Shown: positions 27,159-36,640, numbered from the stretch's first letter. The stretch: DNA of 64,000 nt from an uncultured Bacteroidales bacterium (GCA_900316055.1 ONBK01000003.1:90078-154077), one strand, 5' to 3'. The notes: generated by a model not told the origin, from the sequence alone. Program-made: numbers and translations.

Positions 27159-28310
27159 ATGAAATATTTTATTTGTGATATTACTGGACGTACTATTAAT
27201 TATGATGAGGCGCTTTGCGAAGCTTTAGGAGAGGTTGTGCATCAAGAGTGCAGCGTGGAGTTCTGGTCGCAAGGCGGACATAGGAGTTTGTATTATACAT
27301 ACAGACCTTTTTATAGCGTGGTGCCGTCTAGGTACAAAAACAGCAGAAGTATATTTGTGCTTTTTTTGAAAGCATTAGATACTATATTTGCTTTTTTTAT
27401 TGTTTTTTTTCGATTACTGAAGAATAAACCAGACGTTTTCCATTTACAATGGCTGCCTTTTCTGTCCTTAGGTAATAGAGGCGCAAACATAGATTTTTTC
27501 TTTTTGGAGTTAATGAGAAAAATCAGTGCTAGGACGAAGTTCGTTTTTACAATTCATAATATGTGCCCCCATGGGATGAAAGAAGATGGCAGGATGGCTT
27601 ACAATACACTTTTTGCAAAAGCAATGGAGTATTTTGATTGTTATGTTGTACACACTCATAAAACAAAGGACGAAGTATGCCAAACGTTTGGTTTAGCAGA
27701 AAATAAGGTTGTAGTTATTCATCATGGCGTTTTTATACCAAAAGATATTGTGTTTGAAAGAAAACAATGGGATCAAGCTGATGTACACATAATAATGTAT
27801 GGGAGTCAGAATTGGTATAAAGGTACAGATGTTTTGGTTAAAGCATTACAACTTATACCTAATGAGTATAAGGAAAGAATTCATGTAAGAATTTGTGGTG
27901 TTGTTGATGGCGAAATGCAAAAAGAGTGCTCTGATGTAGCAGTTAATGTTGATTTGAGTTGGGACAATTATTATCTAACAGATGAACAGCTGTACAAAAG
28001 AATAAATGAATCGGACATAATCGTTTTACCGTATAGGAGGATATCTCAAAGCGGAGTGTTACTTCTCGCGCTGGCCACCAATAGGATAATTATTACTTCT
28101 GATTTGCCAACGTTTAAAGAAACTCTTTGTAATTATGACGAAAACTTATTTTTTGAAAGTGAGAATCCTTCCTCTTTAGCAGATCTTATCGTAAGATATA
28201 TAAATGAGGGAATTGATCGAGAGGAAGTGCTAGAAAAATTAAGTGAATTAAAAGGTTTATATTCTTGGTCATCTGCAGCAAATAAAACATTACAATTGTA
28301 TAATAGATAA
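27159..28310 (+). CDS. Family 4-type glycosyltransferase
   Basis: 383 aa with a GT-B layout. An N-terminal Rossmann half contains a hydrophobic segment (about residues 66-88) that may dock on the membrane. FVFTIHNMCPHG precedes the linker, and the C-terminal domain has IIMYGSQNWYKGTD (nucleotide-sugar binding strand) and an E-x7-E-like region (SDIIVLPYRRISQSGVLLLALA). Likely a retaining transferase of the repeat unit. Confidence 0.85.
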   Translation: MKYFICDITGRTINYDEALCEALGEVVHQECSVEFWSQGGHRSLYYTYRPFYSVVPSRYKNSRSIFVLFLKALDTIFAFFIVFFRLLKNKPDVFHLQWLPFLSLGNRGANIDFFFLELMRKISARTKFVFTIHNMCPHGMKEDGRMAYNTLFAKAMEYFDCYVVHTHKTKDEVCQTFGLAENKVVVIHHGVFIPKDIVFERKQWDQADVHIIMYGSQNWYKGTDVLVKALQLIPNEYKERIHVRICGVVDGEMQKECSDVAVNVDLSWDNYYLTDEQLYKRINESDIIVLPYRRISQSGVLLLALATNRIIITSDLPTFKETLCNYDENLFFESENPSSLADLIVRYINEGIDREEVLEKLSELKGLYSWSSAANKTLQLYNR

Positions 28311-28315
28311 TAGAA

Positions 28316-29335
28316 ATGTTACAATTCGTTGGAGATATAAACCTTACAGACTGGGACTTTAGCTTTGGTTTTGGCATTGGAAGCAGAATAGAAAATGGTT
28401 TTAATCCGTTTTCTGGTGTCGAACGGAATGCGAAGGACTTATGGATTGGTAATTTTGAAGGCGTTGCTTCTGATGTTACCAATAAAACTGGTATGGCTGC
28501 TCAGGTTTTCAGAGTTGCACCCGAAGCATTGAAAAGTTTGCCCCATTTTAATATCTATGGTTTTGCTAATAATCATGCTATGCAGCATGGAAAAGAGGGA
28601 TACAAACAAACTGTAGATGTATTAATGAACTTTGGATGTCAATTGTTTGGCTCAAATGATAGGAAGACTATAATAACCGAACATCAAGGAAAGACAGTTT
28701 CTTTAACGGGATGCTGCTTTAGGATTGATGAATTTACGGAAACGCCTTCTTACTGGTATAATCCAGAATATGCAGAAATAAAAAAGGAGGTAGCGGCCAT
28801 CCCCTCTGAGACATTTAAAGTTTTCTTTGTCCATTGGGGGAACGAGTACATAAATAGACCGTCTTCACAGCAGAAGAAGTTTGCACATTGGTTGATTGAT
28901 GTAGGTTTTGATCTGATTATTGGAATGCATCCTCATGTACTACAAGGATATGAAAATTATAAAGGAAAGCGAATCTACTATTCATTAGGTAATTTTGTGT
29001 TTGATATGGTTTGGGAACCATGCCGGTATGGTGCAATTGTTGGAGTGGATTTGTCTGGAAAAGAGCCTTTATATATAAATAAATATATTTATATAGATGA
29101 TTCTTGCGCTCCTCGTGTGGTACCAGAAGAAAGTTTACCTCATAAATACCGATTTAATTATTTGAACCAGCGCCTTCTGCTTGATGATAACTCAGAGCAG
29201 TATCATAAGGAAATCAACAAGTTGTACTGTGAATATTCCAAGGCAAACAGAAAAAATGTAATGAAGAATATTTTGCGTCATCCGAGTTTTGGCGTAAACG
29301 TTATTAGAGATTTTCTAAATAGAAGACTAAGATAG
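28316..29335 (+). CDS. CapA-like (PGA_cap) metallophosphatase-fold protein
   Basis: 339 aa. FVGDINLTDW, WIGNFEGV, YGFANNHAMQHG, FVHWGNEY, IGMHPHVLQGYENYKGKRIYYSLGNFVFD: these are the metal-ligand and fold motifs of the CapA/PgsA calcineurin-like family. No signal peptide is visible, so it may act in the cytoplasm. The next gene is an ATP-grasp enzyme, a pairing that suggests attachment or removal of an amino-acid-like group. In poly-gamma-glutamate loci, CapA works with a ligase. Confidence 0.85.
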   Translation: MLQFVGDINLTDWDFSFGFGIGSRIENGFNPFSGVERNAKDLWIGNFEGVASDVTNKTGMAAQVFRVAPEALKSLPHFNIYGFANNHAMQHGKEGYKQTVDVLMNFGCQLFGSNDRKTIITEHQGKTVSLTGCCFRIDEFTETPSYWYNPEYAEIKKEVAAIPSETFKVFFVHWGNEYINRPSSQQKKFAHWLIDVGFDLIIGMHPHVLQGYENYKGKRIYYSLGNFVFDMVWEPCRYGAIVGVDLSGKEPLYINKYIYIDDSCAPRVVPEESLPHKYRFNYLNQRLLLDDNSEQYHKEINKLYCEYSKANRKNVMKNILRHPSFGVNVIRDFLNRRLR

Positions 29336-29351
29336 ATTAATATTAAATATT

Positions 29352-30278
29352 ATGTTTCATCCTACAATGAGTAAATCGGGTAGATTTATTTTTTACCCTT
29401 TGATTAAGTTTTGTGAGTGGATGGGGGAGAACCATCCTGCCCCGTTAGTGAAAATGCGTTATTATGCTTATTTTCATAGATTCCCGAATCTGAAAGATCC
29501 GAAGGATATGAACGAGAAGTTGCTGTACATGAAGTTATATACAGATACTACCCGTTGGACGGAATTGGCTGATAAATATAAAGTTCGTAACTATGTAGAA
29601 AAATGCGGTCTTGGTGAGTACCTTATCCCTTTGGTGGGCGCATGGTATGATGTTAACGACATTGACTTTGACAAACTGCCACAGTCGTTTATCTTTAAGG
29701 CCAATAATGGTGTAGGTAAGAGCGAACTGCTGATGGTCAAAGACAAAAGTAAGTTGAATATCGAAGAGACAAAGAAGTTCCTAGACGGTTTATTGAAGCG
29801 CAAGCACGTTGGTGTTCTTTCAGGTGAGCCCCACTATAGGTCAATGAAACCTTGTATCATCGCTGAGGAATTGTTGCCCTCTGAGGAAGGAGAAAAATCA
29901 CCAGCGGATTACAAAATATATTGTGCTAATGGAAAGGCTCGATATATTTGGATGTGCAGTGGACGAGACAGTACGGGTACAGATGTGATGACATATGATT
30001 GCAAATGGAATCCACGTCCGGATTTGTGTATTTTTGATTCACGATACAGGGAAGGTAAAGTTCGTCCAAAGCCTCAGAATCTAGAAGAGATGATCAGAGT
30101 AGCGGAGACTCTGGTAAAGCCCTTCCCGTTTGTTAGATTAGACCTGTATAACATCAACGGAAAAATATATTTTGGAGAGATGACATTTACTCCGCTTGGA
30201 GGTATGGTGAACTTTCATCCCCAGAGTTTCCTTGACGAGTTAGGAAGTGAGATTGATTTAAATTATCCAAATAATTAA
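29352..30278 (+). CDS. TupA-like ATP-grasp enzyme
   Basis: 308 aa. TRWTELADKYKVRNYVEKCG, FIFKANNGVGKSELL, CIIAEELLPSEEG, DYKIYCANGKARYIWM and PFVRLDLYNINGKIYFGEMTFTP are the ATP-grasp segments (ATP-binding Lys, Glu pair and metal-binding end) of the TupA-like family, found in polysaccharide loci. It is predicted to ligate a carboxyl group using ATP. The substrate is unknown. It follows the CapA-like gene by 16 bp. Confidence 0.85.
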   Translation: MFHPTMSKSGRFIFYPLIKFCEWMGENHPAPLVKMRYYAYFHRFPNLKDPKDMNEKLLYMKLYTDTTRWTELADKYKVRNYVEKCGLGEYLIPLVGAWYDVNDIDFDKLPQSFIFKANNGVGKSELLMVKDKSKLNIEETKKFLDGLLKRKHVGVLSGEPHYRSMKPCIIAEELLPSEEGEKSPADYKIYCANGKARYIWMCSGRDSTGTDVMTYDCKWNPRPDLCIFDSRYREGKVRPKPQNLEEMIRVAETLVKPFPFVRLDLYNINGKIYFGEMTFTPLGGMVNFHPQSFLDELGSEIDLNYPNN

Positions 30279-30287
30279 ATCCAATTT

Positions 30288-31277
30288 ATGCTATCTGTTA
30301 TTTGTCCGATATATAACGAGGAGAAATATATTGCACAGTTTCTTGATTCACTATTACTGCAGGATTATCCAAAGAATGATTTGGAAATATTGCTGGTAGA
30401 TGGTATGAGTAAAGACAAAACAAGGGATATTGTAGCAGGATATATTGCCAAATATCCTTTTATTAGGTTAATTGACAACCCTGATAAGATTGTGCCTTAT
30501 GCGATGAATCGAGGAATTGATGCGGCTCAAGGTGATATAATTATGCGTTTGGATGCGCATGCGTCATATCAGCCTGATTATTTCTCAGTACTTGTAAATG
30601 GACTTTGTAGGCTCAATGCAGATAATGTGGGTACTGTGTGCAAGACTGATGTTCTTCATAAGACGCCCAAGACATTAGCCATTCGCGAGGTACTTGGAAA
30701 TAAGTTTGGAGTAGGGAATTCAACATTCCGAACTGGTATTGATCATGAACAGGAGGTGGAAACTGTACCATTCGGTTGCTGGAGAAAAGAGGTGTTTGAA
30801 AAGTACGGGAAGTATGATGTTAGGCTGGTGCGTAACCAGGATATAGAACTGAATAAGCGCATTATTCGTGGAGGCGGAAAAATATATATATTACCTGAAA
30901 CATACTGTACTTATTTGGCTCGTGAAACATGGCACGCTTTGGCGAAGAACAATTATGGGAACGGGAAGTGGAATATTTTGACGGTCTATTACACTAGGTT
31001 GTTCTCCTCATTATCGGTAAGACATTTTATTCCGTTATTATTTGTTCTTTCTTTGATTATTCCTTTGCTTTTGGCATTGATTTGGTGGCCCTTTGCATTG
31101 GTTTCAGCAGTATCGTTATTAGCATATACTGTTCTTTTGTCAACGGTCAGTCTTAAACTGGCTGTTCAGAAGCATCTGAATTTCTTTTATTTATTGACTA
31201 CATTCTACGTGCTTCACTTGTCGTATGGGTGGGGTAGCCTAGTTGGTATTCTTAAACTGCCATTTACTAAGCGGTAA
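30288..31277 (+). CDS. Family 2 glycosyltransferase with C-terminal membrane segments (ExoA-like)
   Basis: 329 aa. LSVICPIYNEEKYI with LLVDGMSKDKT, MRLDAHASYQPDYF (metal-binding Asp region) and VRNQDIELNKRIIRGGGK near residue 190 are GT2 motifs. About three hydrophobic segments occupy residues 245-315. The layout is like ExoA-type enzymes that work on lipid-linked intermediates at the membrane. Confidence 0.88.
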   Translation: MLSVICPIYNEEKYIAQFLDSLLLQDYPKNDLEILLVDGMSKDKTRDIVAGYIAKYPFIRLIDNPDKIVPYAMNRGIDAAQGDIIMRLDAHASYQPDYFSVLVNGLCRLNADNVGTVCKTDVLHKTPKTLAIREVLGNKFGVGNSTFRTGIDHEQEVETVPFGCWRKEVFEKYGKYDVRLVRNQDIELNKRIIRGGGKIYILPETYCTYLARETWHALAKNNYGNGKWNILTVYYTRLFSSLSVRHFIPLLFVLSLIIPLLLALIWWPFALVSAVSLLAYTVLLSTVSLKLAVQKHLNFFYLLTTFYVLHLSYGWGSLVGILKLPFTKR

Positions 31278-31282
31278 ACCAA

Positions 31283-32401
31283 ATGCGTGAAAGCAATATA
31301 AAGGCTTTTTTCGCCTTGACCTCAGCTGGCTTATGGGAGAGAGAGGTCAATTTGGCAGAATATGGAGTAATTGATTACTCAGAGGTTTATAAGTTGGCTT
31401 CCGAGCAATCTATAACAGGACTCGTTGCTGCAGGGTTAGAGCATGTAGAAGATGTCAAAGTCCCTAAAGAGGAACTCTTGACCTTTATTGGGGATGCACT
31501 CCTATTAGAGCATCGCAACAAGTCGATGAATGTGTTCGTCGCGGAGCTCATTGAAAAGTTGAGAAAAGCGGGGATTTACACATTGCTTGTAAAAGGACAA
31601 GGTATTGCTCAGTGTTATGAAAGGCCCTTATGGAGAGCATGTGGAGATATTGATCTCTTCTTAAGTGATGAGAACTATACGAAAGCTGCAGTTTATTTGA
31701 AACCTTTAGCTTTTACAATAAATGAAGAGCGCCCGCGAGAAAAACATTTGGCGATGACCATAGACGGATGGGAGGTGGAACTGCACGGGAGACTTTACGG
31801 AGGGTTTTCTAAAAGGGTGGAAAAAGAATTGGATAGCGTTTATGATAAGGCTTTCTGCGGAGGTGATGTGCGCTCTTGGATAAATGGTGACACACAGGTG
31901 TTTTTATTGTCTGCGGGAATTGATGTGTTTTATGTTTTTACTCATATTCTGCAGCATTTCTACAAGGAGGGTGTTGGACTGAGACAAATTTGTGACTGGT
32001 GTCGGTTGCTCTGGACTTATCGAGATACAATGGATGTTCTGATGCTAGAATCTCGAATTAAGAAGGCTGGCTTGATGACTGCATGGCTGGCTTTTGGAGC
32101 GTATGCTGTAGATTATTTAGGAATGCCTGTTGAGGCTATGCCGCTATATTCAGATGATAAACGTTGGAAAAGGAAGGCAAAGCGCATAAATATTTTCATT
32201 TTGAGTGTTGGGAATATGGGCCACAATAGGGATGCTAGTTATTTCAGCAAGTATCCATATCTTGTTAGGAAAGTTATATCCATGTTTAGGCGAATTGGTG
32301 ATTTAATTGATCATTCAAAGATTTTTCCGATAGACTCGTGGAGGTTCTTTCCTTATATTATATTTAATGGACTAAAGAGTGCAGTGAGAGGGGAAGGGTG
32401 A
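31283..32401 (+). CDS. Nucleotidyltransferase-fold protein (NTP_transf_5 family)
   Basis: 372 aa. TLLVKGQGIAQCYERPLWRACGDIDLFL (about residues 97-124) is the GS-like and DxD motif region of the PF14907 family. LHGRLYGGF and a long helical C-terminus follow. Members are common in bacterial polysaccharide loci and have no established substrate. Overlaps no neighbour; the kinase gene starts 37 bp downstream. Confidence 0.75.
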   Translation: MRESNIKAFFALTSAGLWEREVNLAEYGVIDYSEVYKLASEQSITGLVAAGLEHVEDVKVPKEELLTFIGDALLLEHRNKSMNVFVAELIEKLRKAGIYTLLVKGQGIAQCYERPLWRACGDIDLFLSDENYTKAAVYLKPLAFTINEERPREKHLAMTIDGWEVELHGRLYGGFSKRVEKELDSVYDKAFCGGDVRSWINGDTQVFLLSAGIDVFYVFTHILQHFYKEGVGLRQICDWCRLLWTYRDTMDVLMLESRIKKAGLMTAWLAFGAYAVDYLGMPVEAMPLYSDDKRWKRKAKRINIFILSVGNMGHNRDASYFSKYPYLVRKVISMFRRIGDLIDHSKIFPIDSWRFFPYIIFNGLKSAVRGEG

Positions 32402-32437
32402 GTTTTTGTTGGTAACGTAATAGCGTCCTAATGTATT

Positions 32438-33343
32438 ATGATAATTAATCAAGATTCTGTGTTTATATCAGTGTTTCAGAGTGTAAAGTCTAATTCTGAT
32501 TCGTGGTATAGAGTTCTTAAGTTTCTAGGGAAAGGGGGAAATGGTACTGCCTATTTGGTTTCGTGTACGGATGGTAAGTATAAAGGGTCTTTCTTTACAT
32601 TGAAAGTGTTCCATATGATTTCTTCTGAGGTACGCAAACAACGTTTTTTAGGGGAAATCGAGTTAATGAAGTCCTATCACCATCCAAACATTCTACAACA
32701 ATATGATGAAGGATCCTGGAATGGTTATCCATTTGTCATAATGGATTACATGCCATATTCTATGACCGTCGAAATAGCGCATGAAACGATTACAATTGAA
32801 GATGCTTTAAGGTATTCATTGCAATTGTTGTCAGCCTTAAAGGCGCTCCATTCATTAGGATATATACATAGGGATATCAAACCAGGAAATATATATGTAA
32901 AATCACATAATGCAGTATTAGGTGATTTGGGGCTAATAAAAAAAGTGGCATTAAACAATGATGAGGCTGAAGAAGATATAGAAGGATATATTGCAATGCC
33001 CAAATATTATAGAACACCTGATTTGGTTGAATATGCTAAGAACGGAACAGTGTTAACCGAAAGTTCAGATGTATTTCAACTTGGTTTAGTCTTGTGTGAA
33101 ATATTCGTTGGAGTAAATCCATTAAAACCGACAGACAACCTATTAGATGACATTAAACTGAAACCAGTACCTGTACCTAAGGGGAAGTATGGAGGCAGAA
33201 TTCACTATATATTATTAAAAATGATAGCCAGGGACAAGGAAAAAAGGATTACAGTTGAAAGGGCTTTGGATTTATTCAACAAAATACATGAGGATTATTT
33301 AAAAGATATTATCAATATACAAGGAGATATTCTATATGCGTAA
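32438..33343 (+). CDS. Eukaryotic-type Ser/Thr protein kinase
   Basis: 301 aa single kinase domain with no membrane segment. Gly-rich loop LGKGGNGTAYL (residues 30-40), ATP-binding K56 (LKVF), catalytic HRDIKPGN (H144, R145, D146) and D163-L-G in place of DFG. It ends at about residue 301 with no sensor domain. It overlaps the following aminotransferase by 8 bp, so it is co-translated with a polysaccharide gene. It may control polysaccharide assembly or belong to a defence cassette; target unknown. Confidence 0.9.
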   Translation: MIINQDSVFISVFQSVKSNSDSWYRVLKFLGKGGNGTAYLVSCTDGKYKGSFFTLKVFHMISSEVRKQRFLGEIELMKSYHHPNILQQYDEGSWNGYPFVIMDYMPYSMTVEIAHETITIEDALRYSLQLLSALKALHSLGYIHRDIKPGNIYVKSHNAVLGDLGLIKKVALNNDEAEEDIEGYIAMPKYYRTPDLVEYAKNGTVLTESSDVFQLGLVLCEIFVGVNPLKPTDNLLDDIKLKPVPVPKGKYGGRIHYILLKMIARDKEKRITVERALDLFNKIHEDYLKDIINIQGDILYA

Positions 33344-34586
33344 AAGAATCTATTTGTGCCTTGCGCACATGTCAGAAACAGGACTTGAACAGAAATACAT
33401 CAAAGAGGCTTTTGATACAAACTGGGTAGTGCCCCTTGGCCCGAACGTAAATGGCTTTGAGAAAGATCTGGAGGAGTTCGTAGGTCAGGACAAGAGAGTG
33501 GTAGCCCTTTCTGCTGGTACTGCTGCAGTGCATCTTGCTTTGATTGCTTGTGGCGTAGGCCCTGGTGATGAAGTGTGCGTGCAGAGCTTTACTTTCTGTG
33601 CAAGTTCGCATCCTATCACATACCTTGGCGCAACACCTGTGTTCATTGATTCAGAGAAAGATACTTGGAATATGGACCCCGAATTGCTGGAGAAAGCTAT
33701 TCTTGACCGGAAGGCAAAGACGGGTCGTTATCCCAAGGCTATTGTTCCAGTGGCTCTTTATGGTATGCCGTATAAGGCTGACCGCATTATGGAGATTGCG
33801 GACAAGTATGGTATCCCCGTAGTTGAGGATGCAGCTGAAGGCTTTGGCTCAAAATTCAATGGTCAGGTGTTGGGCACCTTCGGTAAGTATGGTGTACTTT
33901 CGTTCAATGGCAATAAGATGATTACTACATCTGGTGGAGGGGCCTTGATTACTGCTAATGAAGATGACTGGCGAGAAATTATGATGTATGCCACCCAGTA
34001 TCGCGAGAGCTATCCATACTACCAGCACGAGAAGATTGGTTACAACTATCGCATGAGTAATATTTGTGCTGGAATTGGCCGTGGTCAGATGACAGTAGTT
34101 AACGACCATATAGCTCACCATAAGCATGTTCAGAAGCTGTATGAAGAGCTGCTGAAAGATGTTTCTGGTGTTCATGTACATGCTCAGCCTGCAACGGGCG
34201 AGTATGATTCTAACTATTGGCTCTGCACCATCACCATTGATGAGAACGTAAAGATAAAGGGACAGGAGAACGCCTACAAGACCATCGTTCAGGGTGCTGT
34301 AGGTGGAGCAGCCGGTGTGATTCATGTGGCAGACAGTGCAACCACGGATTGTCAGCCCAATGACAATGTGGAAGCTCTTCGTGTATATATGGATGCCGCT
34401 GGCATCGAGGCTCGCCCCGTGTGGAAACCGATGCACAAGCAACCGGTTTATAAGAACTGCCCTGCCTACACAAACGGCGTTTCGGAGGCTATTTTCAAAG
34501 TAGGCATGTGTCTGCCTGCTGGTCCTTATGTCACAGATGAGGACGTGAAGTACATCGTGGAAACGATCAGGAGCGCAATCGAATAA
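33336..34586 (+). CDS. DegT/DnrJ/EryC1 aminotransferase (PglE/WcfR-like)
   Basis: 416 aa. The start KRIYLCLAHMSETGLEQKYIKEAF with NWVVPLGPNVNGFE is typical of the Bacteroides WcfR/PglE group that makes UDP-2-acetamido-4-amino-2,4,6-trideoxyhexose. SAGTAAVHLALIAC, VEDAAEGFGS and SFNGNKMITTSGGG (PLP lysine about K194) are present. With the sugar-phosphate transferase at 40190 it may supply the first sugar of the repeat. Substrate choice is an inference from family resemblance. Confidence 0.88.
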   Translation: MRKRIYLCLAHMSETGLEQKYIKEAFDTNWVVPLGPNVNGFEKDLEEFVGQDKRVVALSAGTAAVHLALIACGVGPGDEVCVQSFTFCASSHPITYLGATPVFIDSEKDTWNMDPELLEKAILDRKAKTGRYPKAIVPVALYGMPYKADRIMEIADKYGIPVVEDAAEGFGSKFNGQVLGTFGKYGVLSFNGNKMITTSGGGALITANEDDWREIMMYATQYRESYPYYQHEKIGYNYRMSNICAGIGRGQMTVVNDHIAHHKHVQKLYEELLKDVSGVHVHAQPATGEYDSNYWLCTITIDENVKIKGQENAYKTIVQGAVGGAAGVIHVADSATTDCQPNDNVEALRVYMDAAGIEARPVWKPMHKQPVYKNCPAYTNGVSEAIFKVGMCLPAGPYVTDEDVKYIVETIRSAIE

Positions 34587-34672
34587 TGAAAGCATTCTTA
34601 AAAGGGGTATGGCAGTTCTGCTCATACCTCTTTTGGCCTCAAAGAAGACCAAAGGATTACTACAATCTTTGA
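34586..34672 (+). CDS. Micro-ORF, 28 aa, paralogue of the micro-ORF at 42748
   Basis: ATG overlaps the aminotransferase stop (TAATG). The peptide has LKGVWQFC, then a Tyr-Leu-Phe stretch and PQRRPKDYYNL. The pattern L-K-G-x-W-x-F-C-x-Y-x-F-x-P-Q-R-R-x-K-x-Y is shared with the micro-ORF at 42748, although the neighbouring genes differ. Conservation of two copies and the tight overlap support real translation. An amphipathic, membrane-associated peptide is possible. Function unknown. Confidence 0.5.
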   Translation: MKAFLKGVWQFCSYLFWPQRRPKDYYNL

Positions 34673-34675
34673 TCT

Positions 34676-34909
34676 ATGACCCAAGATGAACGTTGGTTGT
34701 CCAAATACAATGAGGTAAAAGCGTTTATAGAGACGAATAAGCGAAACCCCTCTAAATACGATGCTACAGAAAGAGGAAAGTATTGCAACTGGCTCCGGCA
34801 TAACAAGAAACTCTACAATACCGGTGAGTTGAAAGAGGAGAGGGTGGGAATGTTTAAGGTGCTTTTTGATGTGATGGAGGTAAATATAAGGGTGAACCAA
34901 TGGAAATGA
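34676..34909 (+). CDS. Small helicase-associated (HA) domain ORF
   Basis: 77 aa, one copy of the helicase-associated-domain pattern: RWLSKYNEVKAFIE ... NWLRHNKKLYNTGEL ... RVGMFKVL. Such a domain normally sits at the end of large helicases as DNA-binding repeats. Here it is alone, as are the related ORFs at 56515 and 56786. It starts 3 bp after the micro-ORF stop and precedes the primase gene by 14 bp. Confidence 0.6.
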   Translation: MTQDERWLSKYNEVKAFIETNKRNPSKYDATERGKYCNWLRHNKKLYNTGELKEERVGMFKVLFDVMEVNIRVNQWK

Positions 34910-34923
34910 TGTAGTGATTAACA

Positions 34924-35973
34924 ATGAAGATTCCTGAAGACATAGTCATCCGCTTAAACGAACTTTCCATTGAGTCCGTAGCAGAAAAGTTGGGGATAGA
35001 AGTGAAGCGGCATAAGGCACACTGCTTTATGCACGACGATCATACTCCCAGCTTAAAGTTTAGCACTACAAAGAATATGTTTTTCTGCTTTGTGTGTAAC
35101 AAAGGCGGAGGTCCTATCCAATTGGTGATGGAACATGAGGGATGGAACTTCCAGGATGCATGCATGTGGCTGGCAAAGGAGTTTAATGTTATTATTCCTG
35201 AGAATCAAGGCCATGCGAAACCCGTAAAGAAGACCGTCCGCAAAACCTACTTGACAAAGAAAGAGGATCAAGTTTATGCTCTTGATGAGGAGATACTTTT
35301 GTGGCTGATTGATAATGCGAGATTGTCGGGAATTGCACAGAAGTTCTTGTTTGATGAGCGCTGTTTCAGGAAAGATGTTATCCAGGGCCTCAACATCAAA
35401 TCGGTAACGGACTCAAAGAAGGCAAAAACTTCACTTATATTAAAATTTGGAGAAGATAGATGTGTGAAGTCAGGGATTGTCAGACGAGGAGAATATGGGA
35501 CTTACTTCTATTTCTACACACCTTGCCTGCTTTTCCCCTATTATGAACAGGACGGAAAAATAGCTGGAATTCAATCGAGATATTTAGGAGAAAAGAAGGA
35601 TGCTCCAAGATTCCAGTTTTTGGCTGCACAGAAAACCAGATTGTTTAATCTCCCTATTTTGAACACCCTAAATAGAAGTGATAAACTTTATATTAGTGAA
35701 GGAATAACGGATTGTCTGGCAATGATGTCTTCTGGTTTAAAGGCAGTGGCAATACCTAGTGCCACCATTCAACCTTTAGAAGACTTGTTACTGTTGAAGA
35801 ATTATGATTTGCACATGTATCCAGACCAGGATGAAGCAGGTCAGAAGGCTTTCATGGAACTGAGGCGTTTCTTTGTTAATAACTATTCCATGGTGAAAGC
35901 AGAGAAGTTGCCCGACGGCATGAAAGATTATTGCGATTATTTTATCTCAACACAGGTTGCTGATGGCAAATAA
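34924..35973 (+). CDS. DnaG-like primase (CHC2 zinc finger + TOPRIM)
   Basis: 349 aa. Zinc finger C34, H37, C55, C58 (HCFMHDDHTPSLKF ... FFCFVC), then KGGGPIQLVM as in DnaG and phage primases. The TOPRIM part has the Glu of ISEGITD (E259) and the Asp pair in YPDQDEAG (D301, D303). It is much shorter than housekeeping DnaG and lacks the helicase-binding C-terminus. First gene of a three-gene unit; the 227-aa gene starts inside its 3' end. Likely makes or processes a primer or nucleic acid for the reverse transcriptase. Function inferred. Confidence 0.85.
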   Translation: MKIPEDIVIRLNELSIESVAEKLGIEVKRHKAHCFMHDDHTPSLKFSTTKNMFFCFVCNKGGGPIQLVMEHEGWNFQDACMWLAKEFNVIIPENQGHAKPVKKTVRKTYLTKKEDQVYALDEEILLWLIDNARLSGIAQKFLFDERCFRKDVIQGLNIKSVTDSKKAKTSLILKFGEDRCVKSGIVRRGEYGTYFYFYTPCLLFPYYEQDGKIAGIQSRYLGEKKDAPRFQFLAAQKTRLFNLPILNTLNRSDKLYISEGITDCLAMMSSGLKAVAIPSATIQPLEDLLLLKNYDLHMYPDQDEAGQKAFMELRRFFVNNYSMVKAEKLPDGMKDYCDYFISTQVADGK

Positions 35974-36640
35974 TGAAAAGACACTGGCGGTAGCGCCTAA
36001 TGAAGTATATACTTTCCAGATGCTGCTGGATGATATACAGGAAAGTGTTATCATAAATGATGAAGACGCACAGACTGATGATAAGGCATCACGAGAACAG
36101 CAATCCAAGCTGATTGTCTTGCAAATGTTGATAGACAGAGCCAATGAGTATAACGATGAAAGCCATCGTGATGACGAGAAGTTGAGGAATGCCATAGATG
36201 TCAAAGTGAATAATGACGTTCATTTGGCTGGATTCATCTTCTATATCTCCCAGAATCCACAATTTGACTATTCGTGGAATTATTTGAGAAAGCGAGAAAG
36301 CAGCTACAAAGAGTTTCTTATAGAGGGTATCCGTTTTCTGGATAATGTTCTTTCAGATATTAATATGCTCGCGAGAAAGACAGGAACAACGAAAGATGTT
36401 CATGTGGTAATGAACGACATTATTGATGTCTCTTTGACAGGGGAAAAGCCTTTTGTGAAAGCGAGTGTTCTATGGGAAAACTTTCATCGGATAGCTACAG
36501 TGAAGAGGGATTATAACTTTACGGTGAAATCCAAAGAGTGTATTTTGGTGGCAGGAAGACGGAAAAAAACATCTGATGCTGAGAAGATTATTGATGCAGC
36601 TCTTGCTATGCTCAATAAAAAAGAGGGGAGTACAGAATGA
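35963..36640 (+). CDS. Uncharacterised 225-aa protein between primase and RT genes
   Basis: ATG 35963 (TTG 35957 is an alternative giving 227 aa); overlaps the primase stop. Acidic and mostly helical, with QEVS-free stretches such as DDIQESVIINDEDAQ and a later FTVKSKECILVAGRRKKTSDAEKIIDAAL, and no domain I recognise. It overlaps the RT start by 4 bp (ATGA). Its fixed place suggests an adaptor or accessory subunit of the primase/RT complex. Confidence 0.75.
   Translation: MANNEKTLAVAPNEVYTFQMLLDDIQESVIINDEDAQTDDKASREQQSKLIVLQMLIDRANEYNDESHRDDEKLRNAIDVKVNNDVHLAGFIFYISQNPQFDYSWNYLRKRESSYKEFLIEGIRFLDNVLSDINMLARKTGTTKDVHVVMNDIIDVSLTGEKPFVKASVLWENFHRIATVKRDYNFTVKSKECILVAGRRKKTSDAEKIIDAALAMLNKKEGSTE

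Noticed and set aside
33849-34652. 267-aa open frame on the minus strand
   Set aside because: It lies fully across the aminotransferase at 33336 and its end; the + strand protein has clear family motifs and the minus frame reads as a low-complexity shadow.
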